From contig NC_081835.1 in the NCBI RefSeq assembly GCF_030867095.1, positions 38,237,892-38,301,891 of the forward strand: a stretch of 64,000 bases of DNA, read 5' to 3'. This document shows positions 1 to 10,437 of this stretch, piece after piece. Position 1 is the first letter of the stretch, and each line of letters begins with the position of its first letter. The notes beneath the pieces are model-generated. The model was not told the origin of the DNA. It did not search any database and saw only the letters and a program-made list of their open reading frames with translations. This DNA comes from Alligator mississippiensis. Lineage: Eukaryota > Chordata > Crocodylia > Alligatoridae. The translations under genes were made by a program, and so were the position numbers.

Positions 1-328
1 CAGGAGATATACCTGCCGTCATCCTTTCAGTGCACAGAGACCAACTGCTTGAAGGGAATGCCTGCATGGCCAGACACTGAACCCACTGGTGAGTAGTAGC
101 AACACTCCAGTAGCATCACTAAGACCTGTCCTTCATCTCGAAAATGCTACAGGCACCCTGCTCCATGATTTGTGCAAGGTCTGAGGGAGTGGAAGAACAA
201 ATGTCCACTGGTATTTGGTATCTAACGATTTTGTGTGTGGGGTGTTGTTAGGGATCTTTAGGACAGCAGAGGGTAACCAGAACCTACTGTGATCTTATCT
301 GGAGTCAGGGTGCCCATGGGGTGCCCAT

Positions 329-1129
329 TAGGGGTGTGCAAAATGAGCCATATTCAATTCAGATTCAGCCCAAATTGGGGGACAGTGATTCGATTAATTG
401 ATTCAGATCACTGTCCCGATTTTGATTTGGCCAAATAGGAATCTGAAGATTCGATGCTGATTTGGAGAATCAGCGATTCGGCCACAGACACAGCTTTAAA
501 TGCTATTTCTACATACTTCGAAGTACCAGGCATGGTTCTTAAATGCTGAGATGGTGCAGCAGATAGAGAGTCCCACAGAAGTGTGGGGTCCCCCCTGCGT
601 GCTCAATGGCAGACCTGGAAGTGGACCAGAAGTACTTCTGGTCCACTTCTGGGTCTGCTGCCGAGCACAAGGGGGGGGGGAACCCTCCCCCCCCTCCCCC
701 CCCCGGCAACCCCTTGGCTCAGCGATCAGCTACGGGGGAACCCCAGGTGCCCCCCCTCAGACCCAGGAGGCACTAGTCTCCAAGCCGGGGGGGGGTCTCC
801 TGCGTGCTCCACAGTGGACCCAAAAGTGGACTGGACTTGCTTCTGGTTCACTTCTGGGTCCGCCACTGAGCACACTGGGGACCCCCTGCCGTGCTCCTTT
901 GGGACGCTCCATCTGCCCAACATGGCAGCATTCACAACCCATGCTGGTACCTTGAGGTATGTAGAAAAAACATTTAAAGCTGTGTCTATGTCTGAATCAT
1001 CGAATCTCCCTGAATCGATTCAGAGGGTTCTGATTTAATTCAGAGAGGTTAAAGGGTCTCCTGATTCGATTTGGATACAGAGATTCAGCTGCCAAATCAA
1101 ATCAGCGACAGCTGCTTCTTACAGCCCTT
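329..1129. mobile_element. Non-autonomous hAT element with perfect 8-bp target duplication
   Basis: The element is flanked by gtgcccat at 321-328 and again at 1130-1137, an exact 8-bp duplication as hAT transposases make. The left end reads TAGGGGTGTGCAAA and the right end ...ACAGCCCTT, a decayed complement. Long subterminal inverted repeats are obvious: about 488-545 (cacagctttaaatg...ctacata) pairs with 945-990. The ends are full of gattcgattt-like words. The middle (about 640-900) is GC-rich filler with poly-G and poly-C runs, and the open frames there are chance. No transposase is encoded. Confidence 0.85.
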
Positions 1130-1137
1130 GTGCCCAT

Positions 1138-2190
1138 TCATGCACTGTGGGAGTGAGAAGGGGGCGTACTGTGGGGAGAACAGTGGGGAACACCCTTGAA
1201 ACTTCTTCTAGGGCTATTAGGAGCCTGTTGAAGGATTCTCAGTCAACTGGTAGGTGATTCAGTTAGTGCAGAAATGTATACTAAAATATAATTACATTGC
1301 CCCCACCTGAGTCTCCCTTCCAGGTAGGGTACCAGACAGCTCAGCACTCCCTTCCCACAACTGGTAGCTGTGCTACCTGGGCCCCCACATTACCCATTGT
1401 CGATGGTTGACCCCAACAGGGTAGGAGCCAGACATAGATTTTGTGTACTGCTTGCCCCATCTGTTACTCCAGTACTGGCCAACCAACTCCCAAGCATCCT
1501 TCTCTTGCATATCTTTTACCTCCTCCCTACAGGTCATTTGCCAGCAGGACTGCCCCTATCCACCATTTTAAAATCCCTTCAATCCTCTGTCTGGGGGTGC
1601 CCATGCCCTGAAAGTATGTTCAGTCTCATTTTTAATCTCTGTCTGACAGAACCATCACAAATCCTCTCTCCCAACACCCATTGCCTGCAACCCCCTCTTC
1701 ACATCTTCACTGACCGAAGGAATGCTGTCAAAATGATAGACTCCCTAACCTTCAACTGTCTTTCCCCATCCAGCAACCCAAGGCCCTGGAGAATCTGAAA
1801 GCATACCTGGGAAAGGAATCCAGGCCAAAAGACCAAAGACCTTAGCCAAAAAATAGTTTGTACCTACTGCTGCAGGGAAGCAGAAGCCAAGCAGCCAGGC
1901 TTAAGAGAGACGAGGCATTTGTTAATGTGGGTGCTCACTCAAGAGGCCATAAGTAATCCTACTGAACTTGCCCTTCCCCATGTCAGGTTTTTCTGCAATT
2001 TGACCTCTTCCATAAATTAGAACTGTAGAAATCACAAACAGCCACACAGGAAAACTAGCAGAAAATGTCCCCTTCCGTCCTGGCCAATTCTACAGACAGT
2101 TGCAGGCTACTTTAAGGAAGGGAGGCAACAATGGACCTGGATGCATTACAGTTTTATAGCACACAGCTGAAGCCAGTGGGATGTCTATTC
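1138..2190. other. Intronic sequence without recognised content
   Basis: About 1 kb between the hAT element and the first CR1 fragment. A 142-codon open frame at 1370-1798 has a composition typical of chance (many Leu, Pro and Ser codons) and no domain I recognise. I see no repeat, RNA gene or splice-bounded exon that I can support. Confidence 0.5.
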
Positions 2191-2194
2191 AATC

Positions 2195-2370
2195 ATTAGA
2201 ATCATAGGAAAATGTAGTTCAACTTATCTAGTCCAGCCCTCTGTTCAAGCGTGGATCATTCCTGCCTAAACCATTCCAAAAAATGTTTGTCTAACCTACT
2301 TTTGAACTTCCAAGGATAGAGATTTCATAGCCTCTCCAAGTAATAGAGCTCTGCTTCCCCACTCTTTTAT
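2195..2370 (-). mobile_element. Old CR1-type LINE 3' fragment
   Basis: The + strand carries the reverse complement of a CR1 3' end: 'agaatcatagg', then a decayed 'atctagtccagccct', then a copy of the 'gatagagattt...cctctccaagtaat' block. It is strongly diverged, so this is an old insertion. From about 2371 to 2847 I recognise nothing. Confidence 0.7.
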
Positions 2371-2847
2371 GACCCCACTCCCACTCTGCATGCTGGATCT
2401 AGTGCCGGAAGTGCTTGTTCCAGCCAGTCTGGGAGTACATCACATGTTGTACCTGCTCCTGCCCAATTGGGACATAAGCCACATGTGATGCCCACTCTAG
2501 CAGGTCTGTAGATGCTGCATACAGTGCAGGTCTTAGACCAGCTGGAGTGATTGCTGCATGCAATGCAGTCCCAATCTGGCCAGAGCAGGTGCTGGATCCA
2601 GCATGTTGGGGAAGAGTCCCAGACTAGCCTTAAGTGGGGCTAGCACTGGGGACTGGATGATGTGGCTGTATCTTTAACACCACTCCTGTAGAGCAACCAA
2701 GAGTATAGCTATTGTAATGTGCTGCACCCTTACAGGAGGCAAGATCAGGAAGCAATACTGCCTTGTCCATTGTTAGGATACTGTAAACTGCAAAGTGTTG
2801 CTATGTCTGTCTGCTGTTGTCTGGCACTTAAAACAGAGAGGAGGGTC

Positions 2848-3095
2848 ATAGTTTCATAGTAGCTAGGGTCAGGAGGGACCTGAACAGATCATCTAACCTG
2901 ACCCCCTGCCACAGGCAGGAATGAATGCTGGGTTCACAAGACCCCAGACAGGTGATTGTCCAACCTCCTCTTGAATATGCCCAAGGTAGGAGCGAGGACC
3001 ACTTCCCTGGGAAGTTGGTTCCAGATTTTGGCCACCCTAACTGTAAAATATTGCCTTCTGAAGGGTCACATCAGCAAAACTCAGGGTGACCTGCA
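2848..3095 (-). mobile_element. CR1 LINE 3'-end fragment
   Basis: Reverse-complement CR1 tail starting with 'catagtttcatagtagc', followed by the CR1 signature 'aggagggacctgaacagatc', the 'gaccccctgccacaggcagg' segment and the 'gggaagttggttccagattt' block. Only the last 250 bases or so of the LINE are present, the usual result of 5' truncation. Confidence 0.9.
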
Positions 3096-4285
3096 AACTG
3101 AGGAGATAGGAAAATTGGAGTTTAGAGACCTACCATAACCACCCATGTAATTTACATGAAAGAGTCCTGCAGCAGCCCAAGGAAGGAGCACCTTTTCCAG
3201 AAGGCCCTGCGTCCTGTGGTCACCCAAAGTAGCCCATGTACTCAGGGTATCACAGATGGACAGCAGGAGCCTAGGGGTTAGCGTATGATCTTGGAATCGT
3301 ACAGTAAATGTGAAGAGGCCCCAGAAATTGAAAGCAAGAACTTTTTTTTTTTGTTGACATCATCAAATCACACAAGCTTAACAACTCTTTGTTTGTTTGT
3401 CGTTACAGGGTCAGCACTTGCACCCACAGATGTTCCTACAGGTGTAGAAGATAGAGAGTACCCAACCCATGTTCTGTTTTGCTGTCCATGCCCAGGCCTA
3501 TTCTCTACAGTACTCTTCACTGGCCATGGGATAGCAGCACCAATCACAAGCTCAGGCCTACCCACCCTTAGCATCAGTCAGAGCTTCCCACTGAAGTGCC
3601 AACACCCCACTCAACTATCCCTGTGATGTACCTTTTTGTCATAAACAGCTTCTGCCCTCTCATCCAAATCTTCCAGTTCCAGACCCTTCTTTTTATTCCC
3701 AAACTTCCCCCGCCATCTCAGCCATACTGAGATAAGTCCCCCTCCCCTCTCTCTCAGTCAGTCCTGCCAAACAATCACTGTAGAACCCCAGAGCCCCTTC
3801 CACAGCATGGAAAGGAGCTTTGAGTCACTGCCTTTCCCAGAGGAACAGCACCCTTGATCTTACAGGTCTCGAGTAGTTCTCAGGGAATAGCAGCATGGAG
3901 TAGGATCATAAGCCCCTTTGATTCCATCATTTGATGGAGAAGCATGTTGACCTGCCACTCTATCCTACTGCACCTTTTCCTCTCCACAGGAACATAATTT
4001 GCCAGTTTGGTAGGGCAGGGTACCTTTTGGATTATGTTCAGGGAGCACACCTGAACTTTCCTTCCCTGACTTCCTTTTTCCAGCTAACATACAAGTCCCC
4101 AGAAACTTCACCCCCAGTTTGAAAAGTAGTTTGTTTCAAGAGTGCAGCACACAGTGCTTCAATGTTTAAGATGTTCAATAAACAGTTCTTTTAGATTAAA
4201 AATAAAGGAGTTGTCCTTTGAATTATCTGGGTTTTCCACAGTTATGCCTACCTTCCACTCCTACTTCTAGCAGTGACAAGCTTTG
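3096..4285. other. Intronic sequence without recognised content
   Basis: A short poly-T run lies at about 3343. A 113-codon open frame (3285-3626) has no recognisable domain. An AATAAA hexamer pair near 4178-4206 sits in AT-rich DNA just before the Harbinger remnant and could be the end of an old element, but nothing confirms it. I see no exon here. Confidence 0.45.
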
Positions 4286-4289
4286 ATCA

Positions 4290-4562
4290 CAAAGGCCTTC
4301 CCTCATGAGAACACTGATAATTATAATACTTATGACTTAGCTTCTGGGACCCTGTACTGGCTGGCAAGCCTCTGGGCCTTCACTGCCCTGGCCTCTGAGA
4401 GAGACTTGTTCCTGACCTCACAGATGTTGTGCAACATACAGTCCAAGATAAGAACTGCTCACTGGTATCGAGGTGCACCCCCAGCATCCTCCACCATGCG
4501 CTGAGGCACCCAAAAGCACTCTCCACATGAATCTGGTAGTTGCTCAGCAAGTAGTTGAAAAA
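4290..4562 (-). pseudogene. PIF/Harbinger transposase C-terminal remnant
   Basis: Read on the minus strand from 4560, the sequence encodes FNYLLSNYQIHVESAFGCL, then a WWRML block, then, after one frameshift near 4440, CMLHNICEVRNKSLSEARA. This is the end of a HARBI1-like DDE transposase, whose family signature is N-Y-x-L-S...E-x-A-F-G-x-L-K-x-R-W-R, then C-x-L-H-N-x-C-E. In the live family this nuclease works with a Myb-like partner to cut and paste DNA. Here only about the last 90 residues survive, with a frameshift, and the piece ends at a CR1 copy on its upstream side. It is dead. No terminal repeats were found. Confidence 0.75.
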
Positions 4563-4589
4563 ACTGCTTCTTTGAGAGAGTATTTTTAC

Positions 4590-6510
4590 AACTGCAAACT
4601 CTCAGGGAACAGCCTCTGCTGTTAGGGAGGAGCAGAGTTCCATTGGTGGAGGAAGACAGGCCAGGCCTCACCAAGGTGGGAAGGATTGAGACTACTACCA
4701 CCAAGAAGAAGCAATGGGTGGTGGTGGTTGGAGACTCCCTTCTGTGGGAGACGGAGGTAGCCATCTGCTGACCTAACCTGTTGTCTCAGGAGGTCTGCTG
4801 CTTGCCCAGAGCCCAGATCTGAGATGTCATGGAGGGACTACTGAGGCTCATCCAGCTGTCTACTACCCCATTCTGCTTATCCATGTGGGCATGAAAGATA
4901 TTGCCAAGGGAGACCCTGAGCATATCAAAAGTGACTACAGGGCTCTGGGTGCAAGACTGAGCAGGTTTGGGGCTCAGGTTGTGTTCTTGTCAATCGTTCC
5001 AGTCAAGGAAAAGGGCCTGGGCAGGAGCAGGAGCATCCTGCAGATCAACACCTGGCTGTGCAGGTGGTGTTGCCAGCAGGGCTTTGGCTTCTTTGACCAT
5101 GGGATGTTCTTCTAAGAAAAATTGCTGGGAAGAGATGAGATACAACTGACAAAGAGAGGGAAGATCATCTTCAGAGGCAAGCTTTCTTCAAACAGCTAGT
5201 GGAAATTTCCTGATCACAGGCCCTGGTTCTCATGGGGGACTTCAATCACCCTGACATTTGCTGGGAGGGCAATACAGCAGTGCACAGGCAATCCAGGAAG
5301 ATTTTGGAGATTATTGGGGACACCTTCCTGGTGCAAATGCTGGAGTGGCCAACTAGGGGCCGTGTTCTTCTTGACCAACTGCTCACAAACAGGGAAGAAT
5401 TGGTGAGAAATGTAGCAGCGGATGGCAACTTGGGCAGCAGTGACTGTGAGTTGATAGAGTTCAGGTTCCTGAGGAAAGGAAAGATGGAGAGCAGCAGAGT
5501 AAGGACACTGGACTTCAGAAATGCAAGCTTCAAACTCACTCAGAGAACTCAGGGGCAGGATCCCCTGGGAAACCAGATGGAGGGGGAGAAGAGTCCAGGA
5601 GAGCTGGCTATACTTTAAGGAAGCCTTACTGAGAGTGCAGGAACAAGCCATGCCAATGCACAGGAAAACTAGCAGGTATGGCAGAAAACCAGTTTGGCTT
5701 AGCAAAGAATTCTTCAGTAAACTAAATTACAAAAAGGCAGCTTATAAGAAGTGGAAACTTGAAGAAATAACTAGGGAAGAATATAAGAGCATTGCTCAGG
5801 CATGCAGGGACAAAGTTAGGAAGGCTAGCTGCAACTCCAATTGCACTTTAGCAAGGGATGTGAAGGGTAATAAGAAGGGTTTCTACAAGTATGTTGGTAG
5901 CAAGAGGAGGATCAGGGAAAGTATGAGTCCTTTACTGAATGGGGGAGGCAACCTTGTGACAGGATGCAGAAAAGGCTGAAGTGCTCAATGCCTTTTTTGG
6001 CTCCGTCTTCACAGGCAAGATCAGTTTCCAGACTACTGCACTGGGGAGCACAGTTTGGGGAGAAGGTGAACATCCCTCAGTATTGAAAGAACAGGTTGGG
6101 GACTACTTAGAAAAGGTGGATAGGTACAAGTCCATGGGGCTAGATGGGATGTACCTGAGGGTGCTGAGGGAGTTGGCTGATATGATTGCAGAGCCATTGG
6201 CCATCATCTTTGAAAACTCATGGCGATCAGGAGAGGTCCTGGATAATTGGAAAAGGGCAAACATAGTTCCCATACTTAAGAAAGGGAAAATGGAGGGTCC
6301 AGGGAACTACAGACCAGTCAGCCTCACCTCAGATCCTGAAAAAATCAGGGAGCAGATCCTCAAAGAATCCATTTCTAAGCACTTAGAGGAGAAAAGGGAC
6401 ATTAGGAACAGTCAGCATGGATTCACCAAGGGCAAGTCATGCCTGACCAACCTGATTGCCTTCTATGACAAGGTGACTGGCTCTGTTGATAACGGAAGAC
6501 CAGAAGAATA
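4590..6510 (+). mobile_element. CR1 LINE copy in sense orientation, with ORF1 esterase and ORF2 endonuclease/RT remains
   Basis: This is a longer than usual CR1 copy. At 4730-4741 it encodes GDSL preceded by four valines. At 4882-4899, in another frame, it encodes HVGMKD, where the SGNH-esterase domain of CR1 ORF1 proteins has HVGxND. Then follow endonuclease residues GDFNHPDICW at about 5235, the connector LSKEF...YKKW (5700-5760), and the start of the RT with NYRPVSLTS at about 6307 and [21 protein letters not shown] at about 6415. It breaks off before the catalytic aspartates. Several frameshifts and stops separate the pieces, so it is dead. ORF1 and ORF2 lie next to each other as in CR1. 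Confidence 0.9.
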
Positions 6511-6860
6511 AGTGGGCATCCCAAGGCCAGTCTAGACATTGGCCCTCTCAGCTGTCTAGGGTTAACTGCCCACCTGCCTCGCCTGCCACACTTTTGATGT
6601 CTCGTTATGTTGTTCCCAGGCAGGAGGCTGCCCATTTAATTACCCTGATGCCAAGGGGCGTATATACAGCTCCAAACCTTCCCTCATGCCATGTCCCATG
6701 CCTCATAGCTGGCATCCGTATCTAGCATTACACCCCGGTCCCTTAGCTTCCCCCCACCACCCAGCCTAAACCTACTTAGCCTCACCCAGCCTATCACACT
6801 CTGGTCCCTTAGCTGGAGTTCATCTAGTCCTACACCCTACTCAGAGGAGAAACACCACTG
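6511..6860. other. Unassigned intronic stretch
   Basis: GC-moderate sequence directly after the broken end of the CR1 copy. A run rich in 'ccttagc' and 'cctagcc' words at 6740-6830 suggests a short local duplication (two similar 'ggtcccttagct' copies at about 6739 and 6806). I recognise no family. Confidence 0.35.
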
Positions 6861-6861
6861 T

Positions 6862-7010
6862 CTAAATCATCTCATCCCAGTATTTGTCTAACCTGCACTT
6901 AAAATGTTCCACTGATGTTCCACAATCTCTTCAAGTAATTTTTTCCAGTGTTTAACCATTCTCTATAGCTAGAAAGTTCTTTCTAATATCCAACCTGAAT
7001 CTCTCATTGA
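6862..7010 (-). mobile_element. Old CR1/L3-type LINE fragment
   Basis: Reverse-complement CR1 words 'cacaatctcttcaagtaat', 'cagtgtttaaccattc' and 'agaaagttctttctaatatc' appear in the right order for the CR1 3' region. They are well diverged from the younger copies in this window. Confidence 0.75.
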
Positions 7011-7059
7011 CCATGGCTACTTGTTGTCCCCTGTGGATAGAGAATAATTGATCATCATC

Positions 7060-7150
7060 CTTGCTTAGGTACAGAGGGAGCAGGAGAAGGACAAATGGGA
7101 AAGTGGGGCCATTGCTCAACAACTCAGGAGAGCTGATTACCAGTACCCAT
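7060..7150 (+). mobile_element. Short CR1 ORF2 fragment
   Basis: Encodes RTNGKVGPLLNNSGELITST, which lines up with the RTNRSVVPLLSSSGELVTST of the CR1 copy at 7850-9100 on the other strand. This is the spacer just before the RT domain. Only about 90 bases remain. The following stretch 7151-7845 shows nothing I can identify, and its overlapping frames of 100-182 codons look like chance. Confidence 0.7.
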
Positions 7151-7849
7151 TTATATTACAGTGCTTACCTCCTTGCAGAGGGGCCAGGCAGGTGGGAGCC
7201 TGAGCCTGCACTTATCTTCTCACATCTCACTTATCTCCTCACACTTCATGGCACCCAGAGTAATTAGGGCAGGGTGACCAAAGCAGCCACCCTCAGTGCT
7301 GCAGCTGCGTGGGGCAGAGCTGGGGGAAAGAGAGGGGAAGAAACCCCACTTGCAACCCTGCCCGGGCCACCTGATTCCCCAAAATATACCAGGTGTCTGG
7401 TCCTGGCACGGGATCAGAAGAGCCGGGGCAGTGTCTCTGCTTATCCTCGGCAGAGTGGAGATGTGTTGCAGAGCCAGAAGCCAGTGCCAGAGACAACCAC
7501 CGGCTCAAGCTGGCAGTTCTGCTGGGGGTGTGACTGGCTCCTTAGATGCCTCCCAGGTGAGGCAGGAGCCAGGTGATCAGGAGCCATTCTCCCTTATAGT
7601 GGGAGAGAGGAGCTCCAGTTGTGTGGCTCAGACAGCAGGTGATTTGTCCTGGGAACTGGCCAGAAGCCTCAAAAGCTTCCAGGAAGCAAGACCCAGCAGT
7701 AAGCTGATGAGAGAGCACATCAGACAGTGGACGGGTGAGGAGCAGCTTGTCTTTTCATCTTTCTTTGTATTGACAACAAATGGACTCTTGGGGAATACCA
7801 GCCAAATCGGGTGCTTTCAGCCACGACGCTGGGTGCAGCTTTAAGTGTG

Positions 7850-9100
7850 ACTGATTATGACCCAGAGGTATGAGGCAGGAGTTGTAGGAGTGTTGGGGGT
7901 TGCTCATCCCGAGGTGGAGCACTTTACATGTTTCAACATTGAACTTCATCAGATTCCGATCCACCCAATTTGCTAGCCTGTCTACGTCTGCCTGTATCTG
8001 TAGCCTATCTTCAAGTGTAACCATGCTTCCGCATAACTTGGTGTCAGCCATGAACTTGGCCAGTGAGCTCTTCACACCCACATCAAAATCAATAATAAAG
8101 ATGTTGAAAAGTACTGGACCAAGCACTGACTCCTGTGGGATGCTGATGCCCACTTCTCACCAGGATGACACAGATCCATTCACTACGACTCTCTGGGTCC
8201 TATCCTGCAGCCAGTTTCACACCCACCTGACGGTCTCAGAATTAAACCCACAACCCTCCAATTTTCTCATGAGGACATTGTGGGATACTAGATCAAAGGC
8301 CTTTTGGAAGTCAAGGTATACAATATCAACCTGCTGTCCTGTGTCTAGGTGGCGAGTTACCTGGTCATAGAAGGAGATGAGGTTGGTAAGGCAAGACCTG
8401 CCCATGACAAAGTCATGCTGGCTGTCATTCAGAATTTTACCTTCTGTATGCTTATTGTAGATAGACTCCTTGATGGACTTTTCTAGGATTTTTCTTAGGA
8501 TGGAAGTTAGGCTGACTGGCCTATAGTTACCCAGGTCCTCCCCTTTGCCCTTCTTGTGGGTGGGCACAACATTGGCCCTCTTCCAGTCCTCAGGGACTTC
8601 TCTAGAGTGCCACAAGTTATGGAAGAGTTTTGCATGGGGCTCTGCAATGACTTCGGCCAGCTCCTTCAGCACTCTTGGATGAAGATCATCCAGTCCCACT
8701 GACTTGTATATGTCTAATTTTTTTAATTGGTCATACACCAATTCTACAGCAATAGTAGGAAGGCGATTATTCCTACCATGCTCATCGTGTATTCTACCTA
8801 GCATTGTTTTCCCCTTGGTCCAGTGAAAGACCAAGGCAAAATAGTCATTCAGGATTTCAGCTTTCTCCTGGGTGCTGGTAACCAGCTCTCCTGAGCTGCT
8901 GAGCAATGGCACTACACTCCGATTTGTTTTCCTCCTGTTCCCTGTGTACCTAAAGAAGGACTTCTTGTTGTCCTTGATTCCTGTTGCTAATTGAAGTTCG
9001 GTTGTCACTTTAGCCTTTCTTATCTGTTCCCTGCAACTCAGGGCCATCTAGGTTCCCACTTTCTTCTACGACTTCCACTTTCTGCCTCTACCCTTGGCCA
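7850..9100 (-). mobile_element. CR1 LINE copy, reverse transcriptase region
   Basis: On the minus strand a 276-codon frame (9047-8217) carries the CR1 [20 protein letters not shown], then a CLTNLISFYDQVT block, then VDIVYLDFQKAFDLVSHN, the F/A catalytic motif region. A second frame (8153-7755) continues with QESVLGPVLFNIFIID. Its FADD catalytic box has become FMADTK, so one of the paired aspartates is lost. The copy is cut at both ends: it lacks the endonuclease and has no CR1 3' terminus. It is in antisense orientation to SFMBT1. Confidence 0.92.
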
Positions 9101-10280
9101 GGTGGCTTAGATGACTCAGGACCCTAAATGGTGCAAGTGCTGTGCAGCAGTGGAAAGAGGGGGTGTGTGCCACACTGTGTGACCCCCAACTATTCAGAAG
9201 TTGGGCAGTCCTGAGCTAGAGTTAGGACAGGGCCTTGCAACACTTTGCTTCACAAAAGCCTGGAGAGCAAGGAAACAGTAGGCATCCATTCTGTGATCCT
9301 TCTGGGAGTACAAACACATGAAATGACCAATCCTTATGAGATGAAAACATAACAGTTGCCTGCATGCCATACTGATTAGGCTCTACCTCCGTCACTTGAC
9401 TGTCCTCAGAAGCCACTTAGGGATTGTGGCTGAGAAAAGTACTGGGATTTCCACTCACCAGTCTCTCAGCAATGCAACAGCATTAGTTTCAGCCCTTTGA
9501 AGGGCATGTCTTTATTGTACTGAAGTGCTTCATATGCATGTCTGTCCATGCTCTATGATACAGTTTACTTTCAGTAGTCACTTGTATTAATTCTTCAAAA
9601 TACAAGGCTTGCACATCTAGAATTTTTATATTATTGAGCATCTCTCAGTTGTACTGATGTCCAAGTGAGGAGGCATATTTTTTATAACGAATTTTATTAA
9701 AGAAAAATTATAATTTTATCTTTAAGAGTATCACAATACAAAAATGAAAGCCCTTTTAATATGTTTTTTCTATGGCACCTATGGTAGAAATGTATGCTTT
9801 AAAAAGTCTTTTCTATCAAATTCCTAATTCCTCAAGTTGCTAGTCTCCTGGATGGTGAAAGCAAGTGTGCGTTAATATCATAACATGAAAAAAAATAGAA
9901 TTACGAAGATGTTCTTGAACGTGTAGTTTGGCTTGCAGAACATTTTATTGTGGTTTGATACATGAGAAGAAAAGAAACTTGTTTAATTCTCTGAGTACAA
10001 AAAGAATTTTGCAAAGCTTGAAATTAGGAAATATATTTAAATTGAATACACGTACTATGTATTCAATACAAATGGTATTGTGGAGTCCTATTCTTTACCC
10101 ACGTACAGGGTGGAACCCTATTTCAAGGTCACATTTTCAAAAATTAGAGGGATTGTTTTTTACCTAAATGGAATAATATAAGTGAAAGCCAGGTAGAGAA
10201 TAATGAGCTGAAACTAAAGGAAGCTAAAATATAAGGCATAGTGGGAGTAAGCATGCAACTAATTCTGCCTTGTTGATTTT
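9101..10280. other. Unique last-intron sequence upstream of the SFMBT1 terminal exon
   Basis: AT-rich, non-repetitive sequence leading up to the acceptor. Two open frames (9222-9416 and 9928-10167) have no recognisable protein and are taken as chance. I see no further exon. Confidence 0.5.
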
Positions 10281-10296
10281 GTTTGTTTCTTGACAG

Positions 10297-10437
10297 GAAA
10301 TAGATGGTCAAGCACTCCTTCTGCTCACCTTGCCCACTGTTCAGGAGTGCATGGACCTGAAACTTGGGCCAGCCATTAAACTTTGTCATCATATTGAAAG
10401 AGTTAAATTTGCCTTTTATCAGCAGTTTGCTAACTGA
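10297..10437 (+). CDS. SFMBT1: SFMBT1 terminal coding exon (end of the SAM domain)
   Basis: SFMBT1 is a nuclear chromatin protein with four MBT repeats and a C-terminal SAM domain. The family reads histone tails and acts in Polycomb/LSD1-CoREST type repression, and the SAM domain mediates self- and partner-association. After the acceptor ttgacag the exon opens in phase 0 with [15 protein letters not shown], continues with [15 protein letters not shown] and ends in [10 protein letters not shown] and TGA at 10435-10437. These 46 residues form helices 3-5 of the SAM domain and differ from the human protein, as I remember it, at only a couple of positions (for example Ile to Val and Glu to Gln near the end). 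All upstream exons lie before the window. The downstream neighbour is STIMATE in the same orientation, as in other vertebrates. The gene looks intact. Confidence 0.96.
   Translation, partial: EIDGQALLLLTLPTVQECMDLKLGPAIKLCHHIERVKFAFYQQFAN

Larger units (their letters stand above)
1..10296 (+). other. SFMBT1: SFMBT1, 3' part of the last intron
   Basis: Everything before the terminal SFMBT1 exon reads as intron. I searched for the expected preceding exon, which should code the first half of the SAM domain, and found nothing like it, so the last intron is at least 10.3 kb long here. The intron ends in a pyrimidine/T-rich tract and acag at 10293-10296. About half of it is transposon sequence, listed separately. 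The first 97 bases are open in one frame and are followed by a donor-like gtgagt, but they match no SFMBT1 segment I know. The intron call is an inference from the absence of coding sequence. Confidence 0.75.

Noticed and set aside
1370..1798. 142-codon frame as a possible exon
   Set aside because: No acceptor/donor pair, no recognisable domain, composition like translated non-coding DNA.
3285..3626. 113-codon frame with a nearby gttacag acceptor-like site (3403-3409)
   Set aside because: No SFMBT1 segment fits, and no donor keeps a sensible frame.
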